NCBI RefSeq assembly: GCF_030182585.1
Contig: NZ_JARXOW010000001.1
Span: forward strand, 806,001 to 870,000
DNA: 64,000 nt
Reading direction: 5' to 3'
DNA from: Pedobacter faecalis
Lineage (GTDB): Bacteria; Bacteroidota; Bacteroidia; Sphingobacteriales; Sphingobacteriaceae
Position 1 is the first letter of the stretch. Each line of letters opens with the position of its first letter. Made by a program: the position numbers and the translations under genes. Positions 32,573 to 41,599 of this stretch are shown here, in pieces. The notes under the pieces were generated by a model, which was given only the letters and a program-made list of their open reading frames with translations, was not told the DNA's origin and made no database searches.

Positions 32573-35248
32573 CTAAATTTTGACTTCTATACTGCTTACC
32601 TTGCCCGATCCGTCTGGAAATACAATGTACACGTTGCTGCGGCCCTTTTGTGGCGACAACACCGCATGTCGTTTTTTCCCATCGCTGCTCACTGAGGTAC
32701 TGATCACTGCTCCTTCCGGACTGCCGGTTCGCACTTCGAACACAGCCGGCGCTGCGTCGTCGGTGCCGGTCAACTCAATCGCATTGAGGTCTGTCAGGTC
32801 TATATTCTTCAAATGAATATAGGCGCCTTTCTCGCTTACCGTGGCTACAGATTTATCGTCGTTAAAGTTGATCCCGCGGAATCCATCGGCCTGCTGCACC
32901 TGCATCAGGGGGTGACGAAGCACCACAACATGCTCGCCCAACTGCGGCGCCGCCATGCTTGCGCCCTTGTCGCGATACGCCGCGCGGAAGATAAATGTAC
33001 CTTTATTCGTCTGACCGGGCTGCAGATTGGTGGTATAGGTGCCGGTAACCGGGCGATTCTTAGCTACCTGCGCCTTCTCACTCAGGCTCATGATATACTT
33101 AATGATGGTGCTCACCTGCGCGGTGCTCATAGACGAATGCGCGGGCATCATCGCATCGCCCCATACGCCAGCGCCGCCATTGATCACCTTCTTTACCAAA
33201 GCCGGTTCGGCAGTCTTACTTCCCTTATATTTCAGGGCAATTTGACGGAAGGAAGGGCCGAGCGATTTGGTGTCCACATTATGACAGGCCGCGCAATCAC
33301 TTTTGGCCATCAGCGCTTTAGCCGTAGCATGCTGTGCAGAGGCGTCGAAACGGCTTTGGTTCTGCGCTATAACGGTCAGGTCGTATCCTTCCGTAAGGTA
33401 ATTGATGGAAACCGACACCTGTGCGGGCAGAATACGTTTGTTGGCCAGACTGCCATCTTCCTTGTCGGATACGCTCACAGCATAACTGATGGTATTGCCC
33501 GGGAAATAGAAGCTAGAGTTGCCCCTGGTAAAGTTGAACTTTACGTCCGGTATGCTGTTGCCCGCCGCTATTTCCACCGACTTACTGTTTTTAGCACCCG
33601 ATGGGTCGGTTACCGTCAATGTGGCTTTATACACCCCCGCGCTAAGCAGATTGATCTCCGGGTTTTCTTCTTTACGGGTCGAGATCAGCTTTCCGTTCTT
33701 GGTGATCTTCCATTCGTAGGTCAGCGGGTCCTTATCAAAATCCTCTGTTCCGGCCGACGATAACTGTACCTTTAGCGGCAGACCGCCTGCGGTTTTGTTG
33801 GCCGCCACCTGCACCACCGGCTTACGGTTACCCCCGTTATATTCGATCTTAATGAGCTGAGCTTCGGGATTGTCCTTGAAATAGCCGTTTCCGTATTCCA
33901 GCACGTAGAGACTGCCATCCGGACCAAACTTCATGTCGATTGGTCCGCGTAAAGTAAGGTTAGGAAGGAAACGCTCCATGGATTTATACTGACCATTTTC
34001 GTCCAGGGTAATCGCCAAAATCCAGCCACGAACCCAGTCGGTCACCAGCCATTTGCCATCATAATAAGCCGGGAAGGCCCCCTTCACATTAGGGAAATCT
34101 GCCTGTCGGAATATGGGTCCGCCAACCGCACTCCGGCCACCGCTCAGCACTTCCGGAAACTCAGCGCTACCTACATAAGGGTACCAAACCATAGCACCTA
34201 CAGCGGGTGGCAGGACTTTCAAACCCGTATTGTTCGGCGAATTATTTACCGGACGTTTGGGATCGTACCAGTCGCCCGACTCCTTCGTAGCAAAGTTATA
34301 ATACCGGTAAGCCTGGTTGTTGCCGATAAAATACGGCCAGCCATAATTACCCGCCTTGGTCGCCATATTAAACTCGTCGTACGACATCGGGCCTCTCAAT
34401 TCAGAGGAGTTGGAGCCGTCGGGGCCAACCTCACCCCAGTACAGATAACCCGTTTTGCTGTCTATCGACAACCGCCATGGGTTCCTGTTGCCCATCGTAT
34501 AGATCTCGGGACGGGTTCCTTCCATGCCTTTAGGAAAGAGGTTACCCTCCGGAATGGTGTAACTGCCATCCGGTTCAGGATGGATCCGCAGAATCTTTCC
34601 GCGCAGGTCGTTGGTATTGCCCGACGACTTCTGGGCGTCTTTCGGGCTCTCACCCGGACGCTCGTCGATCGGCGTAAAGCCATCCGATGAACGCGAGAAG
34701 GTATTGTCGCCCGTACTCAGATAAAGATTGCCATCCTTATCGAACAGCATACCCCCACCTACGTGGCAGCATTCTTCACGCTGCACCACTACGTCGAGCA
34801 TCTTTTTCTCGGTAGCCATATTCAGCTTACCCCCTGTCCAGGTAAAACGCGACAGGCGGTTTACCGACACATCTTTGGGCGAATAGAAGATATAGATCCA
34901 ATGGTTCTTGCTATAGTTCGGATCCAGGATCACACCCTGCAGTCCGTCTTCCCCTTCCGATCGCTCCCCGGTTTTACTGACGTATTCACGGCTCACCGCA
35001 AAATCGGCAATAACATCCATTTTACTGGTACCAGGTGTGTAAACCTTCAGTTTTCCCTTTCTTTCCGCATATAGCACACGTCCATCGTTCAATACCTGGA
35101 ACTGCATAGGCTCTTCCAGCTTCTGCTGCAGCACCACCCGGGTAAACCGGTTATCTTCAGGTTTGGCGGGCAGTTGGCCATATGAAAACGCCGAAGCAAA
35201 CAGCATAAAAGATGCGGCTGTAAGCCTCATACAAATCTTACTAATCAT
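32573..35248 (-). CDS. PQQ-dependent sugar dehydrogenase / PKD / cytochrome c multidomain protein
   Basis: An 891-residue exported protein. After a signal peptide (FMLFASAFSYGQ) comes a six-bladed PQQ-type glucose/sorbosone dehydrogenase propeller (EDGLQGVILDPNYSKNHWIY; ECCHVGGGMLFDKDGNLYLS; GNYGWPYFIGNNQAY). A PKD domain follows at about residues 480-570 (LSSAGTEDFDKDPLTYEWKI), then a monohaem cytochrome c domain with CAACH (about residue 655) and MMPAHSSM, and a C-terminal carbohydrate-binding-like beta domain. It probably oxidises a sugar in the periplasm and passes electrons to its own haem. Confidence 0.85.
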   Translation of the reverse strand: MISKICMRLTAASFMLFASAFSYGQLPAKPEDNRFTRVVLQQKLEEPMQFQVLNDGRVLYAERKGKLKVYTPGTSKMDVIADFAVSREYVSKTGERSEGEDGLQGVILDPNYSKNHWIYIFYSPKDVSVNRLSRFTWTGGKLNMATEKKMLDVVVQREECCHVGGGMLFDKDGNLYLSTGDNTFSRSSDGFTPIDERPGESPKDAQKSSGNTNDLRGKILRIHPEPDGSYTIPEGNLFPKGMEGTRPEIYTMGNRNPWRLSIDSKTGYLYWGEVGPDGSNSSELRGPMSYDEFNMATKAGNYGWPYFIGNNQAYRYYNFATKESGDWYDPKRPVNNSPNNTGLKVLPPAVGAMVWYPYVGSAEFPEVLSGGRSAVGGPIFRQADFPNVKGAFPAYYDGKWLVTDWVRGWILAITLDENGQYKSMERFLPNLTLRGPIDMKFGPDGSLYVLEYGNGYFKDNPEAQLIKIEYNGGNRKPVVQVAANKTAGGLPLKVQLSSAGTEDFDKDPLTYEWKITKNGKLISTRKEENPEINLLSAGVYKATLTVTDPSGAKNSKSVEIAAGNSIPDVKFNFTRGNSSFYFPGNTISYAVSVSDKEDGSLANKRILPAQVSVSINYLTEGYDLTVIAQNQSRFDASAQHATAKALMAKSDCAACHNVDTKSLGPSFRQIALKYKGSKTAEPALVKKVINGGAGVWGDAMMPAHSSMSTAQVSTIIKYIMSLSEKAQVAKNRPVTGTYTTNLQPGQTNKGTFIFRAAYRDKGASMAAPQLGEHVVVLRHPLMQVQQADGFRGINFNDDKSVATVSEKGAYIHLKNIDLTDLNAIELTGTDDAAPAVFEVRTGSPEGAVISTSVSSDGKKRHAVLSPQKGRSNVYIVFPDGSGKVSSIEVKI

Positions 35249-35261
35249 GAAATGCTGATTT

Positions 35262-36125
35262 TTATTGTTGTGCTACAAGTTTCCGAAAATTCACTACGCT
35301 GGCTGCTACATCAACGCTGTTGCTGTTCCAGTTGTATTCGTATTCAGCCGAGATGGTTCCTTTAAAATCCTGGCGCTTAAGCTCTGCAATAACACCGGGG
35401 ATGTTAGACACGCCCTCGCCCCAATGCACATCATGTCCCTTTTTACTTTTCTCGTTCAGGTCTTTCATGTGCGAATGCAGCACGTGCCCGTCCAGCAGCT
35501 TAAGGCAGGCTACAGGATCAAGTCCCGAACGTACCCAGTGGCCAATATCGGCACATGCACCAATACGTTTGCTATGACCTTTAATAACCCGCAATACCGT
35601 CTCCGGGTTCCAGTAGTGTGAAGGATCCGGGTGGTTGTGAATAGCCAGGTTGATCTGGTACTCATCGCAAAGTTTAGACAAGAGCGGAATAAATTTTTCA
35701 TCAGGTTCAGAGGTAATCGTCTGAATACCCATGGCCTTGCAAAAACGGAAGGCCTGCTCCCATTCAGCTTCACTACCCGCGCCATATACGCCAAAAGCGA
35801 CCAGTTTAACATTGGTGGTCTTCATTTTATCCAGGATCGCCTTTCTCGTTGCTTCATCCATTTTAGGATCCATCTTTCCTGCAATGCCCCCACCTATGGT
35901 CTGCCCCGGAAAGGCTTCCACGTAACGGAGATTGCAGCTGTCTATTTTTCTAACGGCTTCAAAAAAGCTAAAGTTTTTAAAGGTGTAGGCCTGTGAGCCC
36001 AATTGCCAGCCAAGTTTGGCTTCAGGATGGTTTTCTATTTTACCCTTATTGTTCATGCTTTTGCAGGCGGTTAAACCTAGGGCGGCGAACATAAGCAGGC
36101 AAAGATTTCTGTGTATTGATTTCAT
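35262..36125 (-). CDS. Sugar phosphate isomerase/epimerase-like lipoprotein
   Basis: A 287-residue TIM-barrel protein of the xylose isomerase-like superfamily. It has a lipoprotein signal (LCLLMFAALGLTACKS, lipid Cys near residue 21), so it acts in the periplasm rather than the cytoplasm. Motifs include NLRYVEAFPGQTIGGG, LAIHNHPDPSHYWNPE, IGACADIGHWVRSG and TISAEYEYNW, with metal-binding Glu, His, Asp and Glu at the expected strand ends. The substrate is unknown. It is the middle gene of the GH78-GH95 operon. Confidence 0.82.
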   Translation of the reverse strand: MKSIHRNLCLLMFAALGLTACKSMNNKGKIENHPEAKLGWQLGSQAYTFKNFSFFEAVRKIDSCNLRYVEAFPGQTIGGGIAGKMDPKMDEATRKAILDKMKTTNVKLVAFGVYGAGSEAEWEQAFRFCKAMGIQTITSEPDEKFIPLLSKLCDEYQINLAIHNHPDPSHYWNPETVLRVIKGHSKRIGACADIGHWVRSGLDPVACLKLLDGHVLHSHMKDLNEKSKKGHDVHWGEGVSNIPGVIAELKRQDFKGTISAEYEYNWNSNSVDVAASVVNFRKLVAQQ

Positions 36126-36215
36126 TTGTGATTTGGTTGTTACGAAGATATCGGTTCTACAATTCGGTTAAATGGACAATATCAGCCAAAACGATGGATA
36201 ATAAGGTCACAGGCC

Positions 36216-37916
36216 CTAAGGTACAAATTTATAGACGTATTTGAACCGCGCGTTTGGCGCCACATCACCTTTATCATAAAAATGCATTGGGTCGCCATCT
36301 TCAGGAATATGGTCGGCCCATTTAAATTCAAGCTGTACCTCCGCAATACCGGGCAAAAGTTTTCTGGGAATGCCAAGTTCCATCTCATTGTTAAGCCAGC
36401 GGTATTTCACTTCCGCCACAGGCTGCCAGTTCCACCCGCCCATACTTTTAAGAATCCGTTTGATACCCGTCTTGCTCGGGTGATTTACCACACGGTACTG
36501 AAAACCCTCCCAGTTTGCTGCGCCCGACTGATCCGAGATCAGAAGCTGCATCCAGTCGCCCGCCCCGGGGGCCGACAAGCGACCTGCCGTGCGTACATAA
36601 AAATACACGAATCTTGAATCCACCGCCACCCGGGTCTCAGTAATATCATTCCTTCCTGATGTGTCTACGTAGCGTTGATACCGGCCCCAGCCCGGATGGT
36701 CGCGATGGAAGATATCGCCGGTATCGTCGCGGTATACAGCCGCAACTTCCGACCAGTCGCCAAACCTGCCGTCCACTTTAATCCGGTTGGTCGCCCGATA
36801 AACCGGCACATCTGCCTGAGCCTTATACTTCTTGATATGGTCGACCATCTGGAGGTAATAGCTATCGGCAAAGCCGCCTTTCATAGGTTCGGCATCGCGA
36901 CTAAACTCTTCATTGTACAGGTCTACGAAATAGGTATCCCCCTTCGGAATTCTTTTCCCCAGAAAGTGACTTGAGGCGCCATCGTTGAAGCGCATGGCCA
37001 CCCATTCGTTCCAGCCGGTAATGAATACAAACTCCGGCTTTACCTGCAGGGCCCGTTTCCATTGCTCACTAAAGTATAAGCCAGCACCGGGATCGGGTAC
37101 CTTAGGCTGTTTACCCTTGCGATAGCTGCGACCGATATTGCTCATTGGATGCTGGGCAATGCTCACGCTGACCTGCTCAGCTTTATCCGGCGATTCATGC
37201 CAGCCGTACGATTGAGGCGCATGATCCAGCCATGGCCATTTGTCTTTACCGTCGGCAAACCACGTCTGCCCCTTGCTCCAGGCCCACGACTGGCGTAAAG
37301 TAAAAAAGCTTTTTACGTCGTCCGACTGCCCTTCCGAGGGTGCCAGCAACAGCGGCTTCCCTTTCCAGTTAAACCAGAGGTTACGATAAAGCCCCTTGCT
37401 GTATATGCTTTCATACAAGCGGTTTACAGTAGCCACCGGGGAGGAATTTACGATGAAAGCGATCTCGGGTGTTTTGCTGCCCGCGGCACGCATTTTCTGA
37501 TAGGTTTCTGCAATCTTCATGAACTGGGGAAGATATATGGCGCCATTGGTTGCGTCGAGAATGATCACATCGACGCCAGCATCGGCCAGCATCTGTCCAT
37601 GTTTGCGGATCACCCATTCATCGTCGGCCAGGTAATAACCAAAATAGGGCTCGGCCCAATGATGAAAGGCATGTAGAGGTCCGTACGCAGGCTTACCGGG
37701 ATTTTGTTTCAGCAGTTTGCTGATGTCGTACGGACTTAAGGTATCTGAGGGAAGTTTTGGCATAATGCCCTCGCTCGGTATACCGCCCCGATGGGTGTCG
37801 TAGCCATGGGCGCCATGCCATACAAAATAAAATATACCAACTTTCTGGCTATATGCCGGGAACGCGAGGACAAACAGTACTATGCATGAAAGGAAAAGCC
37901 GAAATACCTGTGTCAT
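36216..37916 (-). CDS. GH71/GH99-like glycan hydrolase with C-terminal DOMON-like domain, exported
   Basis: A 566-residue exported protein (signal peptide ending at FPAYSQ). Residues about 25-360 look like the GH71/GH99-type TIM barrel: VGIFYFVWHGAHG, WAEPYFGYYLADDEWVIRKH, ADAGVDVIILDATNG and FVFITGWNEWVAMRF. Residues about 385-560 form a beta-sandwich like CBM9/DOMON (KVDGRFGDWSEVAAVYRDDT; RFVYFYVRTAG). Substrate is unclear; endo-mannosidase-like is one option. The start overlaps the GH78 stop by 4 nt. Confidence 0.75.
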   Translation of the reverse strand: MTQVFRLFLSCIVLFVLAFPAYSQKVGIFYFVWHGAHGYDTHRGGIPSEGIMPKLPSDTLSPYDISKLLKQNPGKPAYGPLHAFHHWAEPYFGYYLADDEWVIRKHGQMLADAGVDVIILDATNGAIYLPQFMKIAETYQKMRAAGSKTPEIAFIVNSSPVATVNRLYESIYSKGLYRNLWFNWKGKPLLLAPSEGQSDDVKSFFTLRQSWAWSKGQTWFADGKDKWPWLDHAPQSYGWHESPDKAEQVSVSIAQHPMSNIGRSYRKGKQPKVPDPGAGLYFSEQWKRALQVKPEFVFITGWNEWVAMRFNDGASSHFLGKRIPKGDTYFVDLYNEEFSRDAEPMKGGFADSYYLQMVDHIKKYKAQADVPVYRATNRIKVDGRFGDWSEVAAVYRDDTGDIFHRDHPGWGRYQRYVDTSGRNDITETRVAVDSRFVYFYVRTAGRLSAPGAGDWMQLLISDQSGAANWEGFQYRVVNHPSKTGIKRILKSMGGWNWQPVAEVKYRWLNNEMELGIPRKLLPGIAEVQLEFKWADHIPEDGDPMHFYDKGDVAPNARFKYVYKFVP

Positions 37917-39673
37917 TTTACGCGAATAACTTTTACCTGTTTGGGGGCGTCGACCGCCGTTCTCACTTTGCCATCGGCCTGCCTGGTATGCTTCACCTTA
38001 ACTACACCATAAGGCGTCGGAAAACTGCCTTCGGCATACTGCAAATCGCCCAGGTGTGGCTCGATGCGAATGCTTTTACAGCCCGGCTCAAGTACCTGTA
38101 TGCCGAGTACATGCTCCGTAAGCCATGAGGTAGGGCCCGAAGCCCAGCCGTGGGCCAGACTGTGGCGAAAGCCCACATAGCAATACGCACCGTAATCGCC
38201 GTGAATATCCTTTTTGTCGGCGGGCACCAGTTCATCGATGCGGCCGGCATTGGGCAGCCAGTCCATATTAAAATCTTCCCAGAATGTAGTGGCGCCCAGG
38301 TCGAGCATGGCACCCCAGTACGTTTTGATAATGTCCATCGCCTCCTGGTACTTCCCTGCTTTTGCAAGTGCCTGAAGCATATAGTAGCCATAAAAAGTCG
38401 AAAAATTCTTAGCCCCGCCGTCAGAAATCAAACCCGCAGCCTGTTCTTTCGGAACCATATCTGCCAGTGCCAGCAATGCAGCCGCCTGTTTAGAGCCATT
38501 CATTTCAGGGATGTAGGTTTTCATACGCCCGGCTACCGACCGGTACCTGTCGGCAGCGCTTTCATCCTTAAGTAAGGTCAGCATTTCCGCGCCCGCCTGG
38601 AGTGTCATCACCATGAGGGCCTGCAACCCTGCATGAATGGCTGGCTGGTTTTCGCTGGATGGCCAGTCCAGGAATCTGCCGTCGAGCGTTTCTTTGTTGT
38701 TGGCGTCGACCTTCGTGATCAGGTGATCGAGCAGTTTAACCATATATTCCTTTTGCGCCTGCAGGTAAGCCAGATCACCATTGTACCGGTACAGGTCGCG
38801 GTGAATGATCACCCACCACATGGAATACGCGCTAATGCCGTTCATCCATTGATTGGGCGGTGTGATGTCACGAATCAGATCCAGACTCTTTGGGACCACT
38901 TCATTGTATCCAAATACGTTACTGATGGTGGTTACCTCCGGATGCATATCACCTACCCACACCAGGCGGTCGCGCTTAATCCCGTCCCACAAATACTGCT
39001 GCATGTTAAGATGCACCGTGTAAGCGCCTGTTTCCCATATCTTGTTTAAGCGCTCGTCGCTGCTCTTAAACGTACCCAGGTAAGGAATGTCGCGGTACAC
39101 AAAGATGGCCCGTACCTCTTTAAGGAGGAGTTCCGTGTTGGGGTCCACCAGATCTATGCGCACAAACCTGTAACCGGTATTGCCGATCTCAAGTGCCCCC
39201 AGCCAAGGTACATCTACGGTAAAATCGCGTATCGCGTGATCGTTGGTGGCCGTAGCGGGACTACCGGTTTCAGACATAGCCTCGGCTGCAGATTCTCCAA
39301 AGCGGACACGAATTTTAACAGGAGCATTCTTCTTCATCATGCCGGTAACGATCTGCAGGCCGCCCTGAAGCTCCTTACCGAAATCGAGCAGCAGACCGCC
39401 TTTATGCTTCGCATCGCTCAGCAGCGTAACCATGTTTTTGTTGACCAGCTCGCCCTGACCGTTGCCCGGCTTTAGGAGCTGACCGGCATCCTTCACGTAC
39501 TTTCCCGTGGCGTCCGACTGCCACAGGATGCGCGTAGGGCTCAGGTAAACCCTGGCGCGCTTGTCGACCTCCATGCCTTTCGGGCTTTCTTTAAAAACAG
39601 GTGGCAGTTGGGCAGACAGGGTTTGCGTGAGCATAAACAATACCGTGAGGAGGGAAAAATTCTTTCTATACAT
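37913..39673 (-). CDS. Alpha-L-rhamnosidase-like protein (GH78), exported
   Basis: A 586-residue exported protein with a signal peptide (LLTVLFMLTQTLSAQ). A short N-terminal beta domain (GGLLLDFGKELQGGLQIVTG; VRFGESAAEAMSE) leads to the GH78 six-hairpin barrel. The acidic catalytic stretch is in YLWDGIKRDRLVWVGDMHPE, and WEDFNMDWLPNAGRIDELVP and GFRHSLAHGWASGPTSWLTE are family-like. It is shorter than many GH78 enzymes because the accessory beta domains are missing. It is the first gene of the operon, and its promoter region faces the SatD-like gene. Confidence 0.85.
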   Translation of the reverse strand: MYRKNFSLLTVLFMLTQTLSAQLPPVFKESPKGMEVDKRARVYLSPTRILWQSDATGKYVKDAGQLLKPGNGQGELVNKNMVTLLSDAKHKGGLLLDFGKELQGGLQIVTGMMKKNAPVKIRVRFGESAAEAMSETGSPATATNDHAIRDFTVDVPWLGALEIGNTGYRFVRIDLVDPNTELLLKEVRAIFVYRDIPYLGTFKSSDERLNKIWETGAYTVHLNMQQYLWDGIKRDRLVWVGDMHPEVTTISNVFGYNEVVPKSLDLIRDITPPNQWMNGISAYSMWWVIIHRDLYRYNGDLAYLQAQKEYMVKLLDHLITKVDANNKETLDGRFLDWPSSENQPAIHAGLQALMVMTLQAGAEMLTLLKDESAADRYRSVAGRMKTYIPEMNGSKQAAALLALADMVPKEQAAGLISDGGAKNFSTFYGYYMLQALAKAGKYQEAMDIIKTYWGAMLDLGATTFWEDFNMDWLPNAGRIDELVPADKKDIHGDYGAYCYVGFRHSLAHGWASGPTSWLTEHVLGIQVLEPGCKSIRIEPHLGDLQYAEGSFPTPYGVVKVKHTRQADGKVRTAVDAPKQVKVIRVK

Positions 39674-39704
39674 AGCGATACAATATAAGGTTTAAAAATC
39701 AGTA

Positions 39705-39727
39705 TTCTATAAAGCCACATTATAGAA
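39705..39727. promoter_or_regulatory. Operator-like inverted repeat between the GH78 operon and satD-like gene
   Basis: A perfect 8-bp inverted repeat, TTCTATAA-AGCCACA-TTATAGAA, lies in the 116-nt divergent intergenic region. Related half-sites CTCTATAA (near 39733) and GTTCTATA (39762-39769) follow, plus TAGAAT just before the satD-like ATG. Regularly repeated half-sites suggest a regulator-binding array. Confidence 0.5.
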
Positions 39728-39789
39728 CAAATACTCTATAATTTGCATTTATAAAACGAATGTTCTATATTCACGTAAAATAGAATGTC

Positions 39790-40431
39790 ATGAAAAATCA
39801 TGCAGTTGTAACGGGCGACATCATTGGGTTCACTAAATTATCGCCCCAAAAACGAAAAGCATTAATTACCCATACGGAAAACTTGCTCAAAAGCTGGATA
39901 GCCAATGCCGCTGATGCGGAAATATTCAGGGGCGATAGCTACCAGATGATATTTGCAGATCTGAGCTATGCCTTAACCCGCAGCATACAACTGGTTTGCT
40001 GGTTTAAAACCTATGTGGCCGGCCAGGATAAAACGGGCATGGACACCCGCATTTCCATAGGCGTGGGCACCATATCGTACCACGGGAAAAACGTGCTCAA
40101 TTCAGATGGCGAGGCCTTTCATTTATCCGGGCGGCGGTTCGACAAGATGCAGGAGGGCGAGTACCTGGCCATTAGTACAGGCCATGAAGAAACAGATACA
40201 ACCCTCGAAATAATGCTTAACTTTATCAATGCCTATATGGCGAGCTGGACGAAAGGTCAGGCCGAGGTGATCTACCTGATCCTGGAGGGTAAAACCCAAC
40301 AGGAAATTTCTGCGGCACTTTCCTTATCGCAACCATCCGTAAACAGCAGGCTTAAACTGGCAGGCTGGAAAGAGTTTGAACCAGCGATAAGATATATTGC
40401 ATCCTTATTAGAAAAGAAAAATGGAAATTAA
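39790..40431 (+). CDS. SatD-like protein with C-terminal helix-turn-helix
   Basis: A 213-residue cytoplasmic protein of the SatD-like family. The N-terminal part (HAVVTGDIIGFTKLSPQKRK; IFRGDSYQMIF) resembles a nucleotide-cyclase-like fold without obvious full catalysis. The C-terminal 60 residues contain a helix-turn-helix (GKTQQEISAALSLSQPSVNS). This suggests a DNA-binding sensor, and the TTCTATA repeats directly upstream are candidate targets. The last 11 nt overlap the DUF3307 gene, a pairing seen in other bacteria. Confidence 0.75.
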   Translation: MKNHAVVTGDIIGFTKLSPQKRKALITHTENLLKSWIANAADAEIFRGDSYQMIFADLSYALTRSIQLVCWFKTYVAGQDKTGMDTRISIGVGTISYHGKNVLNSDGEAFHLSGRRFDKMQEGEYLAISTGHEETDTTLEIMLNFINAYMASWTKGQAEVIYLILEGKTQQEISAALSLSQPSVNSRLKLAGWKEFEPAIRYIASLLEKKNGN

Positions 40432-41209
40432 CCTGTTGTTTAAGCTGATCGTAGCGCATTTGCTCACCGATTTCGTTTTCCAGCCCGATTCCTGGGTAGA
40501 AGATAAAAAGAAAAACAAGGCAAAATCGACAAAGCTGATGTGGCATGCGCTGCTGACCGCGGCAGTGGCCTACCTGATTTCGGGGCTGTACGGGAATATC
40601 GTGATCCCGCTGGTCATCTTTATCACCCACTACCTCATCGATCTTGCCAAACTATACCTCAAGGATAGCTTTAGAAACTTTATGCTCGACCAGCTCGCGC
40701 ACCTGGTCGTCATCATCCTGTTATGGCTGGGCGTTGAACAAAACCTTGATAGCATAAGCCTTTGGTTTCAATCCCTTTCTGCACATCCGGCTTTTTGGCT
40801 GATCACGGCAGGATATATATTCGTAAGCTGGCCGCTCGGCATCATCATTGGAAAAGCCACTCATAAGTGGCGAAACCAGATCGCCCTTGAGCAGGCAAAG
40901 CGAAATGAACTGGCCAACGAAACACTACTTACCGGAGAAGAATCCGGCACAAAAGAAGAAGAACCGCTGGGACTGGCAAGCGCAGGCAAATGGATCGGGA
41001 TTTGCGAAAGGATATTGATCCTCACTTTCGTCCTCATGCAGCAATATACCGCTATCGGTTTTTTAATGACCGCCAAATCCATCCTGCGTTTTAGTGAAAA
41101 GGAAACCAACACCCAGCTTAAAACAGAATATATCCTGGTAGGGACATTGGTGAGCTTTGCCTGTTCAGCGCTGGTAGGTGTGCTGATACAAGTGCTTATG
41201 GTGCCTTGA
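40421..41209 (+). CDS. DUF3307 membrane protein
   Basis: A 262-residue inner-membrane protein with about six hydrophobic segments. The DUF3307 signature is at the N-terminus: LFKLIVAHLLTDFVFQPDSW, then KLMWHALLTAAVAYL and ITHYLIDLAKLYL. A charged cytoplasmic loop (about residues 155-180, GEESGTKEEEP) separates the last membrane segments. Function is unknown. It is coupled by an 11-nt overlap to the SatD-like gene. Confidence 0.85.
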   Translation: MEINLLFKLIVAHLLTDFVFQPDSWVEDKKKNKAKSTKLMWHALLTAAVAYLISGLYGNIVIPLVIFITHYLIDLAKLYLKDSFRNFMLDQLAHLVVIILLWLGVEQNLDSISLWFQSLSAHPAFWLITAGYIFVSWPLGIIIGKATHKWRNQIALEQAKRNELANETLLTGEESGTKEEEPLGLASAGKWIGICERILILTFVLMQQYTAIGFLMTAKSILRFSEKETNTQLKTEYILVGTLVSFACSALVGVLIQVLMVP

Positions 41210-41242
41210 CCAAATCATTATCACACCGGCATTGATATTGGT

Positions 41243-41250
41243 TATATTTG
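41243..41250 (+). promoter_or_regulatory. Candidate -7 element for the DUF2683 gene
   Basis: TATATTTG matches TAnnTTTG and lies 26 nt before the ATG at 41276. No clear -33 element was found. Confidence 0.4.
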
Positions 41251-41275
41251 TAACACTTACTTTAATAGACAGCCT

Positions 41276-41479
41276 ATGGCAACCATTGTAGTACATCCTC
41301 AAAAAGATCAGCTGAAAGCTGTTAAAGCAATTTTAAAAGCCTTGAAAGTTCCTTTTGAAGAAACAAAGGGAGAAAAACTTCCCCAACACGTACTTGATGG
41401 AATGAAGATTTCTGACCAACAAATTTCAGCAGGGCGAGTTAAAAAATTTACTACTGTTGAAGATTTGTTAGGCATTTAG
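41276..41479 (+). CDS. DUF2683/antitoxin-like small protein
   Basis: A 67-residue protein (VVHPQKDQLKAVKAILKALK; ISAGRVKKFTTVEDLLGI) typical of small antitoxin-like proteins that usually precede a RelE/YafQ-type toxin gene. Here no toxin frame follows: a terminator comes about 65 nt later, and then a convergent gene. The intergenic stretch 41480-41542 holds no remnant that I recognise. It is an orphan antitoxin by context, though the role is inferred. Confidence 0.65.
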   Translation: MATIVVHPQKDQLKAVKAILKALKVPFEETKGEKLPQHVLDGMKISDQQISAGRVKKFTTVEDLLGI

Positions 41480-41542
41480 TGGCGATCGATACTACCGTCA
41501 GGAACCTATTCTATAAAACCCACCACCAGTATAACAACAAAA

Positions 41543-41579
41543 AGTAACTGCCAGCTTTACCAGCAGTTACTTTCCCTTT
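41543..41579 (+). terminator. Intrinsic terminator after the DUF2683 gene
   Basis: A 9-bp stem, AGTAACTGC/GCAGTTACT, with an 11-nt loop is followed by TTCCCTTTT. It may also work for the convergent fasciclin gene, since A-rich sequence precedes it. Confidence 0.75.
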
Positions 41580-41599
41580 TAAGTTCTTCTATAAAAAAG

